A stretch of 64,000 nt of DNA from Leptobrachium leishanense (GCA_009667805.1 CM019064.1:383732549-383796548), one strand, 5' to 3'; positions 22,066-32,345 are shown, numbered from the stretch's first letter. Numbers and translations: made by a program. Notes: generated by a model from the letters alone, not told the origin.

Positions 22066-23567
22066 GTCTTCAACCGCCTCTCCCTCTTCCTGTCCTCCAA
22101 TTCCCTACTTGACCCCCTGCAATCTGGCTTCCCGTCCGCTACACTCAACTGAAACTGCCCTCACCAAAGTCACCAACGACCTCCTAACTGCTAAAAAGCA
22201 CGGCCACTATTCTATTCTCATCCTGCTTGACCTCTCGGCTGCTTTTGACACTGTTGACCACCCCCTCCTTCTACAGACCCTCAACTCTCTGGGTCTCGGT
22301 GACACTGCACTTGCTTGGGTTGACTCCTATTTATCCAACAGGTCCTTCTGTGTGTCCTTTGCTGGTAACTCCTCCTCTTCATTGCCTCTATCTGTTGGTG
22401 TACCTCAAGGCTCTGTCCTTGGTCCTCTGCTCTTTTCCATCTACACCTCCTCCCTGGGCAAAATCATCAACAGCTTTGGCTTTAATTACCACCTCTACGC
22501 TGATGACACTCAGATCTACCTCTCTACCCCTGATCTCTCTCCCCCTGTCCTTTCAAAAGTCAGTGACTGTTTATCTGGCAATCTCTTCCTGGATGGCCTC
22601 CCACCACCTAAAGATCAACATGTCAAAGACTGAGCTCCTACTTATTCCTCCCTCTAATGCCTCCCCACCTCCTGACTTCTCTATCACGGTGGAGGGTATC
22701 ACCATCTCCCCATCAAACCAAGTTCGCTGTCTTGGAGTTACACTGGACTCTGCTCTTTCCTTCATCCCCCACATCAAGTCTCTTTCCTCCTCCTGCCGAT
22801 ACCAACTGCGTAATATTTCCCGAATTCGGCCATTTCTTACCGCTGTCACCACAAAACAACTCATACACGCCCTGGTAATCTCCCGACTCGACTATTGCAA
22901 TAATCTCTTATCTGGCCTCCCTCTGTCCCGCCTCTCCCTCCTACAATCCATCCTGAACGCCTCCGCCAGGCTAATTCACCTCACCCGCCGCTCTGTCTCT
23001 GCCGCTCCCCTCTGCGAGTCCCTTCACTGGCTCCCCATCCACTGCAGAATTAAGTTCAAAATCCTTATCCTTACCTACAAAACCCTCACTAACTCAGCGC
23101 CCCACTACCTGTCCTCACTAATCACCAAATACACCCCAGCCCGCTCCCTAAGGTCAAACAGTGACCTGCGCCTAGCTTCTCCCCGCATCACCTCTTCCCA
23201 TGATAGACTGCAGGATTTCTCACGCGCAGCCCCCACTCTCTGGAACGCTCTCCCTCGTGCTGTCAGACTTTCCCCTAACTTCTCTTCCTTCAAACGCTCC
23301 CTTAAAACATTGCTATTTAGGGAAGCCTACCACCCAACTCACTGACGCAACCATCAATCACTCTCACCTTACAGTCCTCTCCTCCTGTTTCCAACCCCAA
23401 CCCTCCTAGATTGTGAGTTCCTATGGGAATAGGGCCCTCATCTCCTCCTGTACTGTTTGTCAAATGTTGTTCAATGTATTGTAACCCTGTCTGTACTGTG
23501 CTTATTGTACAGCGCTGCGGAATATGCTGGCGCTTTATAAATTAATAATAATAATAAAATAATAATA
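22066..23567 (+). mobile_element. L2-type LINE inserted in the right palindrome arm
   Basis: A 5'-truncated L2 begins inside the reverse transcriptase ([11 protein letters not shown] equivalent) and carries [41 protein letters not shown] and [12 protein letters not shown]. An extra base near 22580 shifts the frame, and the rest ([20 protein letters not shown] to SLKTLLFREAYHPTH) is open to 23345. The tail GCGCTGCGGAATATGCTGGC and ATA repeats end it. It is nearly identical to 4785-7121. Only one arm has it, so it arrived after the palindrome formed. Confidence 0.92.
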
Positions 23568-25690
23568 ATAAATAATGACTTTGAGGTGGTTCATTTTTTG
23601 TGAGTTGTTGTGCACCTCTTGGGGTCTTAATATGATTTACAAAAACACCCTCACCCTTTTTATCATCCATGTTAAGAGGGGCTATATATTAGCATTATAA
23701 ATGTTAAAAGAAGTTTAAAGGAGCTTATAAATTTAAAATGTTTTTTTTTTTTTTTTTACATAAAAATGTTGTAGAATGTAAATATACTCCCTTAAGTATA
23801 TATTTAGCACTTTAAAATAGTCATCCTTTATAATTTAATGTCATTTTCACATAAATGAGGTCTACATTATTAATTAACATATTGATTCCATCGCTATTTT
23901 TAATCACTATTAAAATATTAATATGAATTTTAATGTATACCTATTATATTTAATATATATTAGCACTTTAAATGGCGGATACAAAGTTATTATAAATATA
24001 GCACTTTAATACTACTCCCTTATAATGAGGTCCATAATTCTATTAACATCTGGACAATGTATATTCATAATATGGCACTTTCAATAGCGTTCCTTTCTAA
24101 ATGAGGTCCACATTATGCATTAAGGATATATTGCACTAATTTACACTAAATTAACATTTTAATAATCACCGTAAAATGAATATTACAATAAATTTTAGTT
24201 TTAATAGTTTTTTATTAGCAAGTAATCATAATTGATAGATATAAGCACTTAAAATATTAAAAACATATTTAAAAACAGCATAAATAAGGCACTTTAATAA
24301 TAATTGTATTTAATTAAAATCCACGATAATAATATTAGTATATTGCACTTAATATATTTAATTAATATAAAAATACACAGAAAATTATAGATTTAAAGTT
24401 TTTTAAGTAATTTATGTTGGCGTATCAGAAAGGTAAAATACCTGTATGATCATAATACTATAGGAGTAACTCTCTAATGCAAGAGAATACACAATTGTCA
24501 CTATAATTAAATTAAAGCACCAAAGCACAAGACACTTTCTTAATGAAGGGGGTTATTAAATGGGATAGTGAATGTATGGTCACTATTTGGATAGTGTAGA
24601 TTTTACACAAAGGCCTTTTTTTAGGAGGGCACAAGTAGTGTCTTTTGCACATATTGTTTGTGAAAAAGTCATTTTTTTCAGTTGCTACTATATACATTAA
24701 TTGGGCATACTGTAGGATAATTGGGAGACCCTGCGGGGTGCACTAATCATTTTTACAGCGGTAGCCCCTTTATTTGAGTTTAATATGTGTAATATTCTGT
24801 TTTTGGGACGTATATGGCGAAAATGGGGAAGTGTTTAGAAAGCCCCAACTGTTGAATTCAGTGAAAAAAGGAAAAATTCTACACCTCCCTGGCCGAGAAT
24901 CGCCGACCGGAAGTAAAAGAGCGGCGCGTGGAACGCGGAAGTCAAAACGGCGTATTGGAACGCAGTGGAACGCGGAAGTAAACCGCGCATGCGCAAAATG
25001 GCGGCGCCCATCATCAGATGCCGAAGAAACCGAAGGACCAATCAAAGAAGCAGACAGGACATATGGGGACAATTAAGAACATTTATGGACACTATAAAAG
25101 GGTCTACAGGCCCATGATAACCATTCCAGCTGATGAAGCCGCTACTTGATGCGGCGAAACGCGTTCTGGTGGTGATTTTAATCATATTTTAAATAAATTT
25201 TATTTTTTCCATCTCCAATCCTGATTCCTGCTTCGTTGATTCCTGTAAACATCGGTGGTTTTTCATCTGGGTTTTTCTCCTACCAAAAAAAAACCTATGG
25301 GCATATATCCATGAGCTATGTGAGCTCCACAGAATGTGAGTACAATTCCAACTGTACATAACATTGTGACCTTAATTTGTGGATCTACACAAGGATTTTT
25401 CTTCTTGTTTTCCTTTCTACGGTTCAAACTCCGGACAGAGAAAAAGGAAAAACTTTGCTGCAAGGTGGGGGGTCACCTAAGAAATTGAAGACAATCACCC
25501 GCATGTCTGGACCCACTTAGAGCCAGTGTACGGCTCTACACTTGTAAGTGGGGTGTATACCACATACATTCATAGTACATTGTATACAACAGTGTTGCAC
25601 TATTATTGTCTCTTTTTTATCATATATATACATATATGAGATTCCGGGACCCCAGAGAGCAGTACTTGCGCTGATCCAGGTTATTGATTT
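23568..25690 (+). repeat. Right arm of the palindrome, distal part
   Basis: Reverse complement of 19261-21385. It contains the AT-rich stretch 23600-24700, the GC-rich segment 24890-25010 and the hammerhead-like motif. Confidence 0.88.
25126..25169 (+). ncRNA. Hammerhead-ribozyme-like motif, right arm
   Basis: CCAG (25126-25129), CTGATGA (25130-25136), one extra A, helix II GCCGC (25138-25142) with GCGGC (25151-25155), GAAA (25156-25159), self-complementary ACGCGT as a minimal helix III, T at the expected cleavage position (25165) and CTGG (25166-25169). Helix I extends through ACCA upstream and TGGT downstream. Penelope-like hammerheads with such short helix III are thought to work best as dimers. 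Confidence 0.65.
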
Positions 25691-25703
25691 CATTATAAGA
25701 CTA
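25691..25703 (+). repeat. Target-site duplication of the Penelope-like insertion (right)
   Basis: CATTATAAGACTA, identical to 19136-19148. Confidence 0.85.
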
Positions 25704-26184
25704 AGCTCGCCCGCCAAACGTCAAGGCACCTCTAATGAGGGCGAGTCCTATCCAAAATTGAAACCACAGGCTGCTGCATAGCAAACCATACCTGTGTTGG
25801 GCTGGATGCATTTGGTGGTTGCAGCCGCCCCATAGGCGCGACCCCACCCCTCCTGTACTATGTATGTTTCAATGTACTTCCAGCAAGGTCATCCCTGCAG
25901 CAAGACTCCGCTCCGTGTCTTTGATTTGATCCCAAAGTGGATTTTGTTTCTGGGGGAGCATAAATAAAGGCCCACCAGTCTACCTCATGTTTGACAAGCA
26001 GCATGAGCAGGTATGGTTTGCTATGTAGCAGCCTGTGGTTTCAATTTTGGATAGGACTCGCCCTTTTAGAGGTGCCGTGACATTGGCGGGCGGGCTTAGT
26101 CTTATAATGGCCATTGATAAGAAACCAAACCTCTAATTGTGTTTAGTTTCACACGGTATAATGGGAATTATTATTTACTTATTT

Positions 26185-26250
26185 ATTTGCAAAGGATTTT
26201 ACCAGGAAGGATACATTGAGATTTCTCTCGTTTTCAAGTATGTCTTAGCG
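26185..26250 (+). repeat. SINE-type 3' tail fragment
   Basis: AAAGGATTTTACCAGGAAGG and TCTCTCGTTTTCAAGTATGTC match the tail of the tRNA-like SINE at 61000-61215 (in inverse) and the pair at 38731-38886. Confidence 0.6.
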
Positions 26251-26288
26251 CAGATGACATTTTATTCTTTGTTATGCTTTACACGTTG

Positions 26289-26870
26289 TTGGGCTGGATG
26301 CATTTGGTGGTTGCAGCCGCCCCATCGGGGAATAGGCGCGACCCCACCCCTCCTGTACTGTATTCTATTGAGCGCTGGTATGTAAATCACCACATGTATT
26401 TATTGCTGGGGACTGTATTGTTTTGCTGAGGGGCTATTTATTGGGTTGGGGGGTTCATTTTTGCTGCTGGGATATTTATTGCAGGGGTAGGGTGAGTATT
26501 TATTGTGAAGGGGGGTAGTTTTTCCTGAGGGGTGGCAATGGGAGATTACAAACTGGGCAGCAAAGACAATAACCTGAGACTTGTTTAGAAGGGGGCGGTT
26601 TCCACTCGGTGGGAGGAGTTTTTCTAACTGCCGAGAGGGAGGACTGAGTGAGCGGGTGTGATGGGTGTGCGTGCAGCTGACGGACGCGTTACAAACACAT
26701 ACACCTTATATACACACAGCTGGAAAGTCATTTTATACAATATTTTGACCAATTTTGTCCCCACCACATTTGGTCAGGTGTGGAATTTCCCCATTTTCGC
26801 GTCATGTCAGCGCTCAGAAAAAAAATTCTGGATTAGGGATACTTAACCTGTATGATCATTATGAACAATT
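26289..26870. other. Intron sequence before PRR13 exon 3, repeated GGGCTGGATGCATTTGG block
   Basis: 26289-26340 duplicates 25797-25850. From 26390 to 26540 there are several TATTTATTG-GGGG phrases like a decayed tandem array. No coding sequence seen. Confidence 0.4.
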
Positions 26871-26889
26871 ATATAGTTTATTTCCTCAC

Positions 26890-27248
26890 CCTTCCATAGC
26901 CGTGGTGCTTGTGGGCTTGCTTATGTGCCTTCTTCATCTTCTTTCTTGTCTTTTTATCCATGTACTGCCCAGGCATGAGTGGCACCCCTGGCATCCCAGG
27001 ATGCATACCAGGCGGGTATTGACCAGGGTGTGGTAGAACCCCTGGGTATGCTGGACTGGGTCCAGGGTAACCTGGCTGTCCGGGAGGATAGACAGTCTGT
27101 CCAGGGGGATAAACTGGTTGCCCTGGGGGATACACAGGCTGGCCGGGGGGATACACAGGCTGGCCAGGAGGATACACAGGCTGGCCAGGAGGATACCCTG
27201 GGGTTCCAGTAGGGGGGTATGCCGGATTTCCAGGGTAGCCAGGTTGAC
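26890..27248 (-). CDS. PRR13: PRR13 central exon: proline-rich body and basic tail
   Basis: On the minus strand a clear acceptor (TTCTATTTTGTTGCACAG) precedes codons GQPGYPGNPAYPPTG. Four or five near-identical PPGQPVY heptads follow (about residues 27-64 of the joined protein), then PGMHPGMPGVPLMPGQY, and the conserved basic block DKKTRKKMKKAHKQAHKHH (residues 105-123). Human PRR13 has the same order: proline/glycine-rich body, then a DKK-KKMKKAHKK-HKH block, then poly-serine. The exon ends at a donor, GGAAGG/GTGAGG, in phase 0; without splicing the frame would add only VRK and stop. The family member PRR13/TXR1 is reported to be nuclear and to lower thrombospondin-1 expression. Function in this species is inference. 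Confidence 0.88.
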
Positions 27249-27750
27249 CTGTGCAACAAAATAGAAAAAGATAATATTGTAAATGAAAAGCGGTCAATGG
27301 CAATAAGAATATTGACACTGCCATAACTCATCTTGGCTAGACACGCAAGTAGAAAGGAGATAACATGCACAAAATATGCACTGTCACGTTCAGTATTTTA
27401 TACATATTCATAAAATGGATAAATACAGCCCCCAGAAAATGAAAGGATTATTCACCAAGTGCCGGTGCTGCAAATACTTACAATATTATTAATGCATTAA
27501 CATCTTCATTATGGAATAAAATTAAAACCCACAAAGCCAGTACCTATTAGAAAACCAAATATTTAGAGGATCGTAAAAATAAAGTTATTTTCTGTTGCAG
27601 CTTTTTGAAAAAAAGACGCCGCATTGTCAGCAAGTATTCCAATCCCTCAGTTTTCATATCTGAAATATCACATTGACGTAATTATTCAGACCCTTTATTA
27701 TGGCATTTGAAATTTAGCTCAGATGCACCCGTTTTTTCTGGATCGTTTTA

Positions 27751-28048
27751 GGCTGGGGTCAGACTAACGCATTTTTAAACGTGCGTTTAGGCGCACTTAA
27801 TCACGGCCGCAGTAGCAGCAAATGACGCGCAATGACGGCCAATATACGAAGTACGGCCGCACAAATGTCCGGCCACGCAACGCAAGTGGAAAATTAACGC
27901 ATTTTTTTGAATACGCAGAACCGCTAGTACTGACGTACAGAGTGCGCTGCGCCCGCTAGCGGCGTGATTAGGAGATGTCAGGCGCTGCTAATGTCCAGCC
28001 TACATAACATCCAGACGCAAAAATTCTTTTACCGACGATCCGTAAAAA
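27751..28048. mobile_element. 'GGCTRGGGTCAGAC' palindromic MITE, copy 2 (right half missing)
   Basis: Starts TTA/GGCTGGGGTCAGACTAACGC and follows the family as far as the ACGATCCGTAAAAAA segment, where a CR1 shard takes over. The right terminal repeat is absent. Confidence 0.7.
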
Positions 28049-28142
28049 AAAATATACTCCCTTCCTCTACCTTGTGGATTCCCTTTACGTATTTAAATGT
28101 TTCTATCACATCTCCTCTGTCTCGTCTTTTTTCCAAGCTGTA
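28049..28142 (-). mobile_element. CR1 LINE shard
   Basis: About 94 bases matching the CR1 at 3530-3625. On the minus strand they encode the YSLEKRRDRGD...ETFKYVKGIHKVEEGSI segment. The shard is joined abruptly to the palindrome on one side and to unrelated DNA on the other. Confidence 0.8.
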
Positions 28143-28940
28143 TTGAAGATTAAATTCCCAGATTTGGGTATCAAGGCTATTCTAGTCTGAGTCATGCAGG
28201 GCTGCGGGACTCCCAGTCAGTATCACGAAGCCTCAGAATTCAATGCAACATCTTCCCTGCCGGCTCGCAGAGACCACACAGTGCTAGTGATCATTGAAAT
28301 CTGCCGACGCAGCCTTCATCTCCATAATAGCACCCCTAGTCCCCATATGGGACATTGTAATGGAAATTGCCCAAGGCTGGTTGCAGTTTTCACAGTGCAA
28401 CCTAAAGTACAACTCAAGGCGCCTCTGCCCGCGTCTGCAGAGTCTTCCCTGCAAGTAGACATGATGCTACGGTGAATGCCAAGGCCCCGGCATTCGGTTT
28501 AGCAGCAGGTAGTACAGTATCAGATCGGAACTCTAACGGCTGATCCCGAACACCACATGACTTTGTTCGGATCAGCAGTCACAAAACATTGGTTGGGACG
28601 TGGACGTCTCTATTTGCATCAACAAACTGCAACACTCCACTGTGCAATTTTATAACAGACATATCAAACGCAAGTCTCTCCTCACTGTAAGACACGCAAG
28701 AACTCCCTTGGGAAGAAGGGAAAAAAAAACACGTCTAGAGACGGTTTACATTCATTTTGTTCATGTCAAACTAGTCAATGTTTCATCAAACCAGAAGAGA
28801 GTGAGTTAAGGACGTCTGAATACATTTTGTCCATTGTACAGACATTGAAGAAAAACTAATGTAACCAGTGTGGGTTCTGCAATAAATAGTTTGATCAAAA
28901 AGGTGGTCAAAAAAGAACTCAAGCCCTACCCAACATTTAA

Positions 28941-29368
28941 GGCTGGGGTCAGACCAGCGCACTTTTAACGTGCGTTCTGGCGCACATAATTACGGCTGCA
29001 CTAGCAGCAGATGACGGGCAATGACGGCCAATATACGATGTACGGCCGCACAAAAGTCCGGCCGTGCAACGCAAGTGGAATTTGAACGCATTTTTTTGAG
29101 AACGCTGAACCGCTAGTACTGACGTACTGAGTGCGCTGCGGCCGCATAGCGGCGTGTTTGCGTGATTAGGAGATGTCAGACACTGCTAATGTCCAGCCTA
29201 CATAACGTCCAGACGCAAAGAGAGTTTTATTGACGATCCGTACAAAATCACGCCCGAAAATGCGCGTCGTCTGACTGTTTTTGCGCATTCTGTGAAAAAA
29301 ATACGTCAATGCGTTCGGACGCACTTTTTCACGTTCGCGGGGAAAAATGCTTTCGTCTGACCCTAGCC
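28941..29368. mobile_element. 'GGCTRGGGTCAGAC' palindromic MITE, copy 3 (complete)
   Basis: 428 bp with ends GGCTGGGGTCAGACCAGCGC and TCGTCTGACCCTAGCC, and A/T-rich TAA and TTA flanks. Very similar to copy 39199-39626. Confidence 0.85.
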
Positions 29369-30422
29369 TTATTTGGCACAGATTTAGAAAGACCATGTCG
29401 TGTAATAATTATATGCGATCTATGTAAACTTTCCCTTTCCCGCGCGTCTGCAGACACACGCTTGTCAGTTGACTCATTTGTCCTGCAGGAATTGAAGCTG
29501 ATAAAAGGGGCAATCCCTGTTGCCCGTCAGTACACCCCATGCTACAGGACTCAAACTGCAAGTATGAATCTCTGCACCCCCTGGCCAGGGGGTGCCAACG
29601 CTCAATTTGAGCTTTAAATAAAAAAAAAAGGACACATACACTGCACTCACTGGCCAATACAACGAGGAGCCATACTCTGTGCCCACAGCAGGAGAAGAGA
29701 TGTGGTATATACAGAGGATCTACATTCTCAGCTGCACTAGCATACAGATTGATTGGGAAGACCTGCAGAGGCGTGTTCGGTTCCTCAGCCGCTGCAAGTG
29801 TTAAGTTAGCAACTTGGTTCTGAACGATGTGCTGCAGTTCAGCGCTGCTAACTTAGCACTTGCATCTAGGTGGAGAGGTACTGCAGAGTGGCTGGGCGTG
29901 ATGTGGGAAAGATGGCCGCCTCCACGGAGCAAATAATCCAATAAGGAAATGTTCAGTTTGACGTTTTGTTGGAGCAAAACACCAAATCTTTATTGGAACA
30001 TGGTAAACATTAACACTAAAGTGGTAATAAAATGGACAGTGGATTTTGCAGAAACAGCACCTTTCATTAAGCAATCCTCTGCCCTTTTGCTTCAATATTC
30101 ACAACCAAAGCTGCCAGTGAGACTGCTGCAGCAAACTGAACTGCTGCAATGGAGCAATTCAGCAGTGGCTGAGGAACTGAACAGGCCTCTGTCAATGCTC
30201 CAAGAAGCAGGAAATCTTCGTTGCAACTCGCAATGCATCTCTGATTTGTAGTTCCCAGACTTGAAGCAGCCAGTCCGTCAGGGCCTGTTCTGTGCCTACG
30301 GCGACTCTGTGTTTGTCAAGTACTGTGCAAAGAATGATAAAAGTAATAAAGAAAAAGAATAAAAGCCAATGTAGTAGGCTGCAGCACACAGTGACTTTTG
30401 TGCTGTCCATTCAGTCACCTAC

Positions 30423-30444
30423 CTGGCATGTTAGGATTGTACAT
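30423..30444 (-). CDS. PRR13: PRR13 first coding exon (MYNPNMP-G)
   Basis: On the minus strand ATG at 30444-30442 opens MYNPNMP plus one base, then a donor GTAGGT. The known family start is MWNPN, followed by GQPG, so both position and sequence fit. The one leftover base joins GT at the start of the 26890-27248 exon to make a glycine codon, so the phases agree. The ATG context is AAAAATGT. The exon begins at an acceptor TTCTTGTTTAG (30487-30497 region), leaving a 42-base 5' UTR piece before the ATG. At 22 coding bases it is too short to be found as an open frame. The joined product is 136 residues, against about 148 in human. Confidence 0.85.
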
Positions 30445-30486
30445 TTTTGATCGCTTCTTTTATTGATTCAAGGCTTCAACGTATTT
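30445..30486 (-). other. PRR13: PRR13 5' UTR part of the first coding exon
   Basis: Runs from the acceptor AG at 30487-30488 to the start codon. A further upstream non-coding exon is therefore expected. Confidence 0.7.
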
Positions 30487-31205
30487 CTAAACAAGAAACA
30501 AGACGTAGAAACAAACATTAGATTAGATCTAACCTGACAGCACAGCGGTTACAAGTCACATGCGTTACAAAATGAATCATTTATGTAGCGGCACAGCCAT
30601 GAGCGCGCGCTCTGTTTAGTATGTGTGTGTCAGGATGAACATAAACACAACAAGATCTGAGATTGCAAGCTCCCAAGCAGGGTCCCCGCTCCTACAGGTG
30701 TGTGTGTGTAACGTGTATGTAGATTTGTTATTCTGTCTCACCCAATGTACAGCGCTACAAACCTTGTTGGCGGTTTATAAATACTTGATGTACCCAAGAG
30801 ACTTCCTTAACCCCTGGGCTCAAATCCAAAAACCATGGTCCTGATCTACTCAGATGGACCAGATGCTTTGAATGTGTCCACTAGGTTTCCCCCTTGTTTC
30901 TCTGACACAGGGAGAAGTGTTAGGATGTTAAAAATGGCAACTATCTTACAATCTTCTTGTGTCACTCCTCTAAGTAAGAGGTCTGGTAGCCTTATTATTT
31001 GCACGCTAGCCACCAGGACCACAATAATTAAATTAACTGATCATGGTAAGCCGTGTGACCCCCCCAATCGGCCTTCCCTTCATCCTGAAAGCAGGTCAGT
31101 TTCCGCAGGACAGCCTGCTGGGTTCTGGATCAGGTTCCCTTAATTCTGGCATGAATGAGCACCAAGGAAGACAGTGGTGCTGGAAAGAAAAATTTTACAG
31201 AGACT
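30487..31205. mobile_element. Intronic sequence with an L2 tail at 30680-30800
   Basis: GCAAGCTCCCAAGCAGGGTC...TTATTCTGTCTCACCCAATG and ACAGCGCTACAAACCTTGTT-GGCGGTTTATAAATAC are the 3' end of an L2-type element on the plus strand. The rest is featureless. Confidence 0.6.
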
Positions 31206-31210
31206 AATCC

Positions 31211-31345
31211 AGTGGTCTCAAAATCTAGCCCCCCCCCTCCACCAGATGTTGACAGCCTACAATTACCAGAATTCTTTGAAAGCAACAGCTGGCCCGAGAA
31301 TAATGGGAGTCGTAGATCAGAAACATGCAGGGCCAGAGTTTGAGA
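31211..31345. repeat. Short palindromic MITE (AATTCTTTGAAAGCAACAGC type)
   Basis: CCACCAGATGTTGACAGCCT...AATTCTTTGAAAGCAACAGC...GGGCCAGAGTTTGAGATCCC. Copies of the same kind lie at 36335-36460 and 58487-58600. Confidence 0.65.
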
Positions 31346-31444
31346 TCCCTACTCCAAGCCAAATACTGGGAATATGGTGTAATGCCTGGAGGAGTTAATA
31401 ATCCTTTTTGTTTCTGCCCCCCCCTTTTAAAAAAAATTAACCCT

Positions 31445-31560
31445 CTGCAACATTGCCCCTCCAGATGTTTGGAAACTACATCTCCCACAATACCCATTAG
31501 ATTGGGAACTACATTTCCATGAGGTTCAGCCAAACATCTGAAGAGTCAAGGTTGCCAACC
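31445..31560. repeat. Short palindromic MITE, 'CCAGATGTTTTG' family
   Basis: CCTCCAGATGTTTGGAAACT, ACATCTCCCACAATACCC, then AAACATCTGAAGAGTCAAGG as the inverse half. Confidence 0.7.
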
Positions 31561-31571
31561 CATAGCCTAAA

Positions 31572-31705
31572 CCAGTGATGGCGAACATTGGCACCCCAGA
31601 TGTTTCTGAACTACACATCCCATGCTGCTCAGCCTTATGTGTGACTAAGCATCATGGGACGTGTAGTTCAGAAACCTATGGGGAGCCAAGGTTCACCATC
31701 ACTGG
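31572..31705. repeat. Palindromic MITE (AGTGATGGCGAAC ends)
   Basis: AGTGATGGCGAACATTGGCA at the left is mirrored by AGCCAAGGTTCACCATCACT at the right, with the ACTACACATCCCATG/CATGGGACGTGTAGT hairpin inside. A second copy lies at 41932-42066. Confidence 0.85.
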
Positions 31706-32223
31706 CCCTAGACCTTCCCTTGCAGTTCTTTAGATTGTTGAGCTATGTTTGTATATAAACATTTAAAGAATTTGCCACCAAGACAACATATTCATCTTCT
31801 GGTGTCACTCTACAAAGTTGTCCTTTTTCCCTCAATATAAACACATTGAGGCGAGAGCCTGCAGCTTGCTGATAACAAGGGGGGGGGGAGACATGCTACA
31901 GGGAACACTATACAACCCAGATTACAAACCAAGTGTAAACCTGCCAGAGTCAGCCTAGAGAGATGACAAGTTTACCGGATCTCAGCTTAAGCTGGCTCCA
32001 ACACTACACGGGATAAAGTACTATTTACATGATGATATCGCGCATGCACAGTGTTTTCTCCCTCGTATACGTTAGACATTCCCTTGTAAACAGGTTTCTC
32101 TGTCTGTGTACTCTTCATCTATATAATGCATTCGCTGCACCCTTGGACTTTGCACCGATTGTGCGTCTATACAGGGCTGCAGAGTCTGTTGGCACTCTGT
32201 AAATGAGCTATAAAGCAAACTTG
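31706..32223. other. No recognisable feature
   Basis: Contains a G-run (31880-31889) but no gene or repeat ends that I can support. Confidence 0.4.
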
Positions 32224-32345
32224 ACTCTCCAGATGTTTTGGAACAACACCTCCCATGAGGCTCAGCCAACCTAATGAGTGGCAGAGTGTCATGGAAGCTG
32301 TAGTTTCAAAACAACTGGACGGCCATGGTTGCTGAACCCTGCTGT
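32224..32345. repeat. Short palindromic MITE, 'CCAGATGTTTTG' family
   Basis: CTCCAGATGTTTTGGAACAA and the inverse half TGTAGTTTCAAAACAACTGG, with CATGAGGCTCAGCC inside. Confidence 0.75.

Larger units (their letters stand above)
19149..25690. mobile_element. Penelope-like retroelement, head-to-head palindromic insertion
   Basis: Two 5'-truncated copies of a Penelope-like element lie head to head. The left arm (19261-21685, minus) and the right arm (21762-22065 plus 23568-25690, plus) match over about 2.43 kb with only scattered differences. Each carries the C-terminal GIY-YIG endonuclease end, a very AT-rich stretch, a GC-rich segment and a hammerhead-like motif. A 76-bp spacer (21686-21761) extends the right-hand reading frame. 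The whole is flanked by a 13-14 bp direct repeat, CATTATAAGACTA, at 19136-19148 and 25691-25703, so it entered as one unit. The left end has 112 bp not present at the right end. Such inverted partial copies are a known habit of Penelope-like elements. Confidence 0.88.
19076..26168. mobile_element. Fold-back element split by the Penelope-like insertion
   Basis: If 19149-25703 is removed, the sequence 19076-19148 plus 25704-25794 is the reverse complement of 26008-26168, giving arms of about 160 bp. Landmarks are CCATTATACCGTGTGAAAC with its inverse at 26148, and GGCTGCTGCATAGCAAACC with its inverse at 26012. The 210-bp loop repeats GGGCTGGATGCATTTGGTGG, which is also found just outside the right arm at 26290. 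No protein. Confidence 0.75.
13162..26889 (-). other. PRR13: PRR13 last intron (13.7 kb), transposon-filled
   Basis: Bounded by a donor GTGAGG at 26889 and an acceptor TTCTGCAG at 13162. It contains a MITE (13500-13764), nested hAT elements (15971-17205), a duplicated hAT-like repeat with an L2 tail between the copies (17228-18750), a fold-back element, the Penelope-like palindrome (19149-25690) and an L2. Almost all of the identified content is mobile DNA. Confidence 0.75.
27249..30422 (-). other. PRR13: PRR13 intron between the two N-terminal coding exons
   Basis: 3.2 kb bounded by the donor GTAGGT at 30422 and the acceptor CACAG at 27249. It holds two Harbinger-like palindromes (27751-28048 and 28941-29368) and a CR1 shard. 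The stretch 29370-30420 has no recognisable feature. Confidence 0.75.

Noticed and set aside
21617..22633. 338-codon frame combining GIY-YIG and reverse transcriptase
   Set aside because: Artificial fusion of a Penelope-like C-terminus with an L2 that inserted in frame by chance; the two parts belong to different elements.
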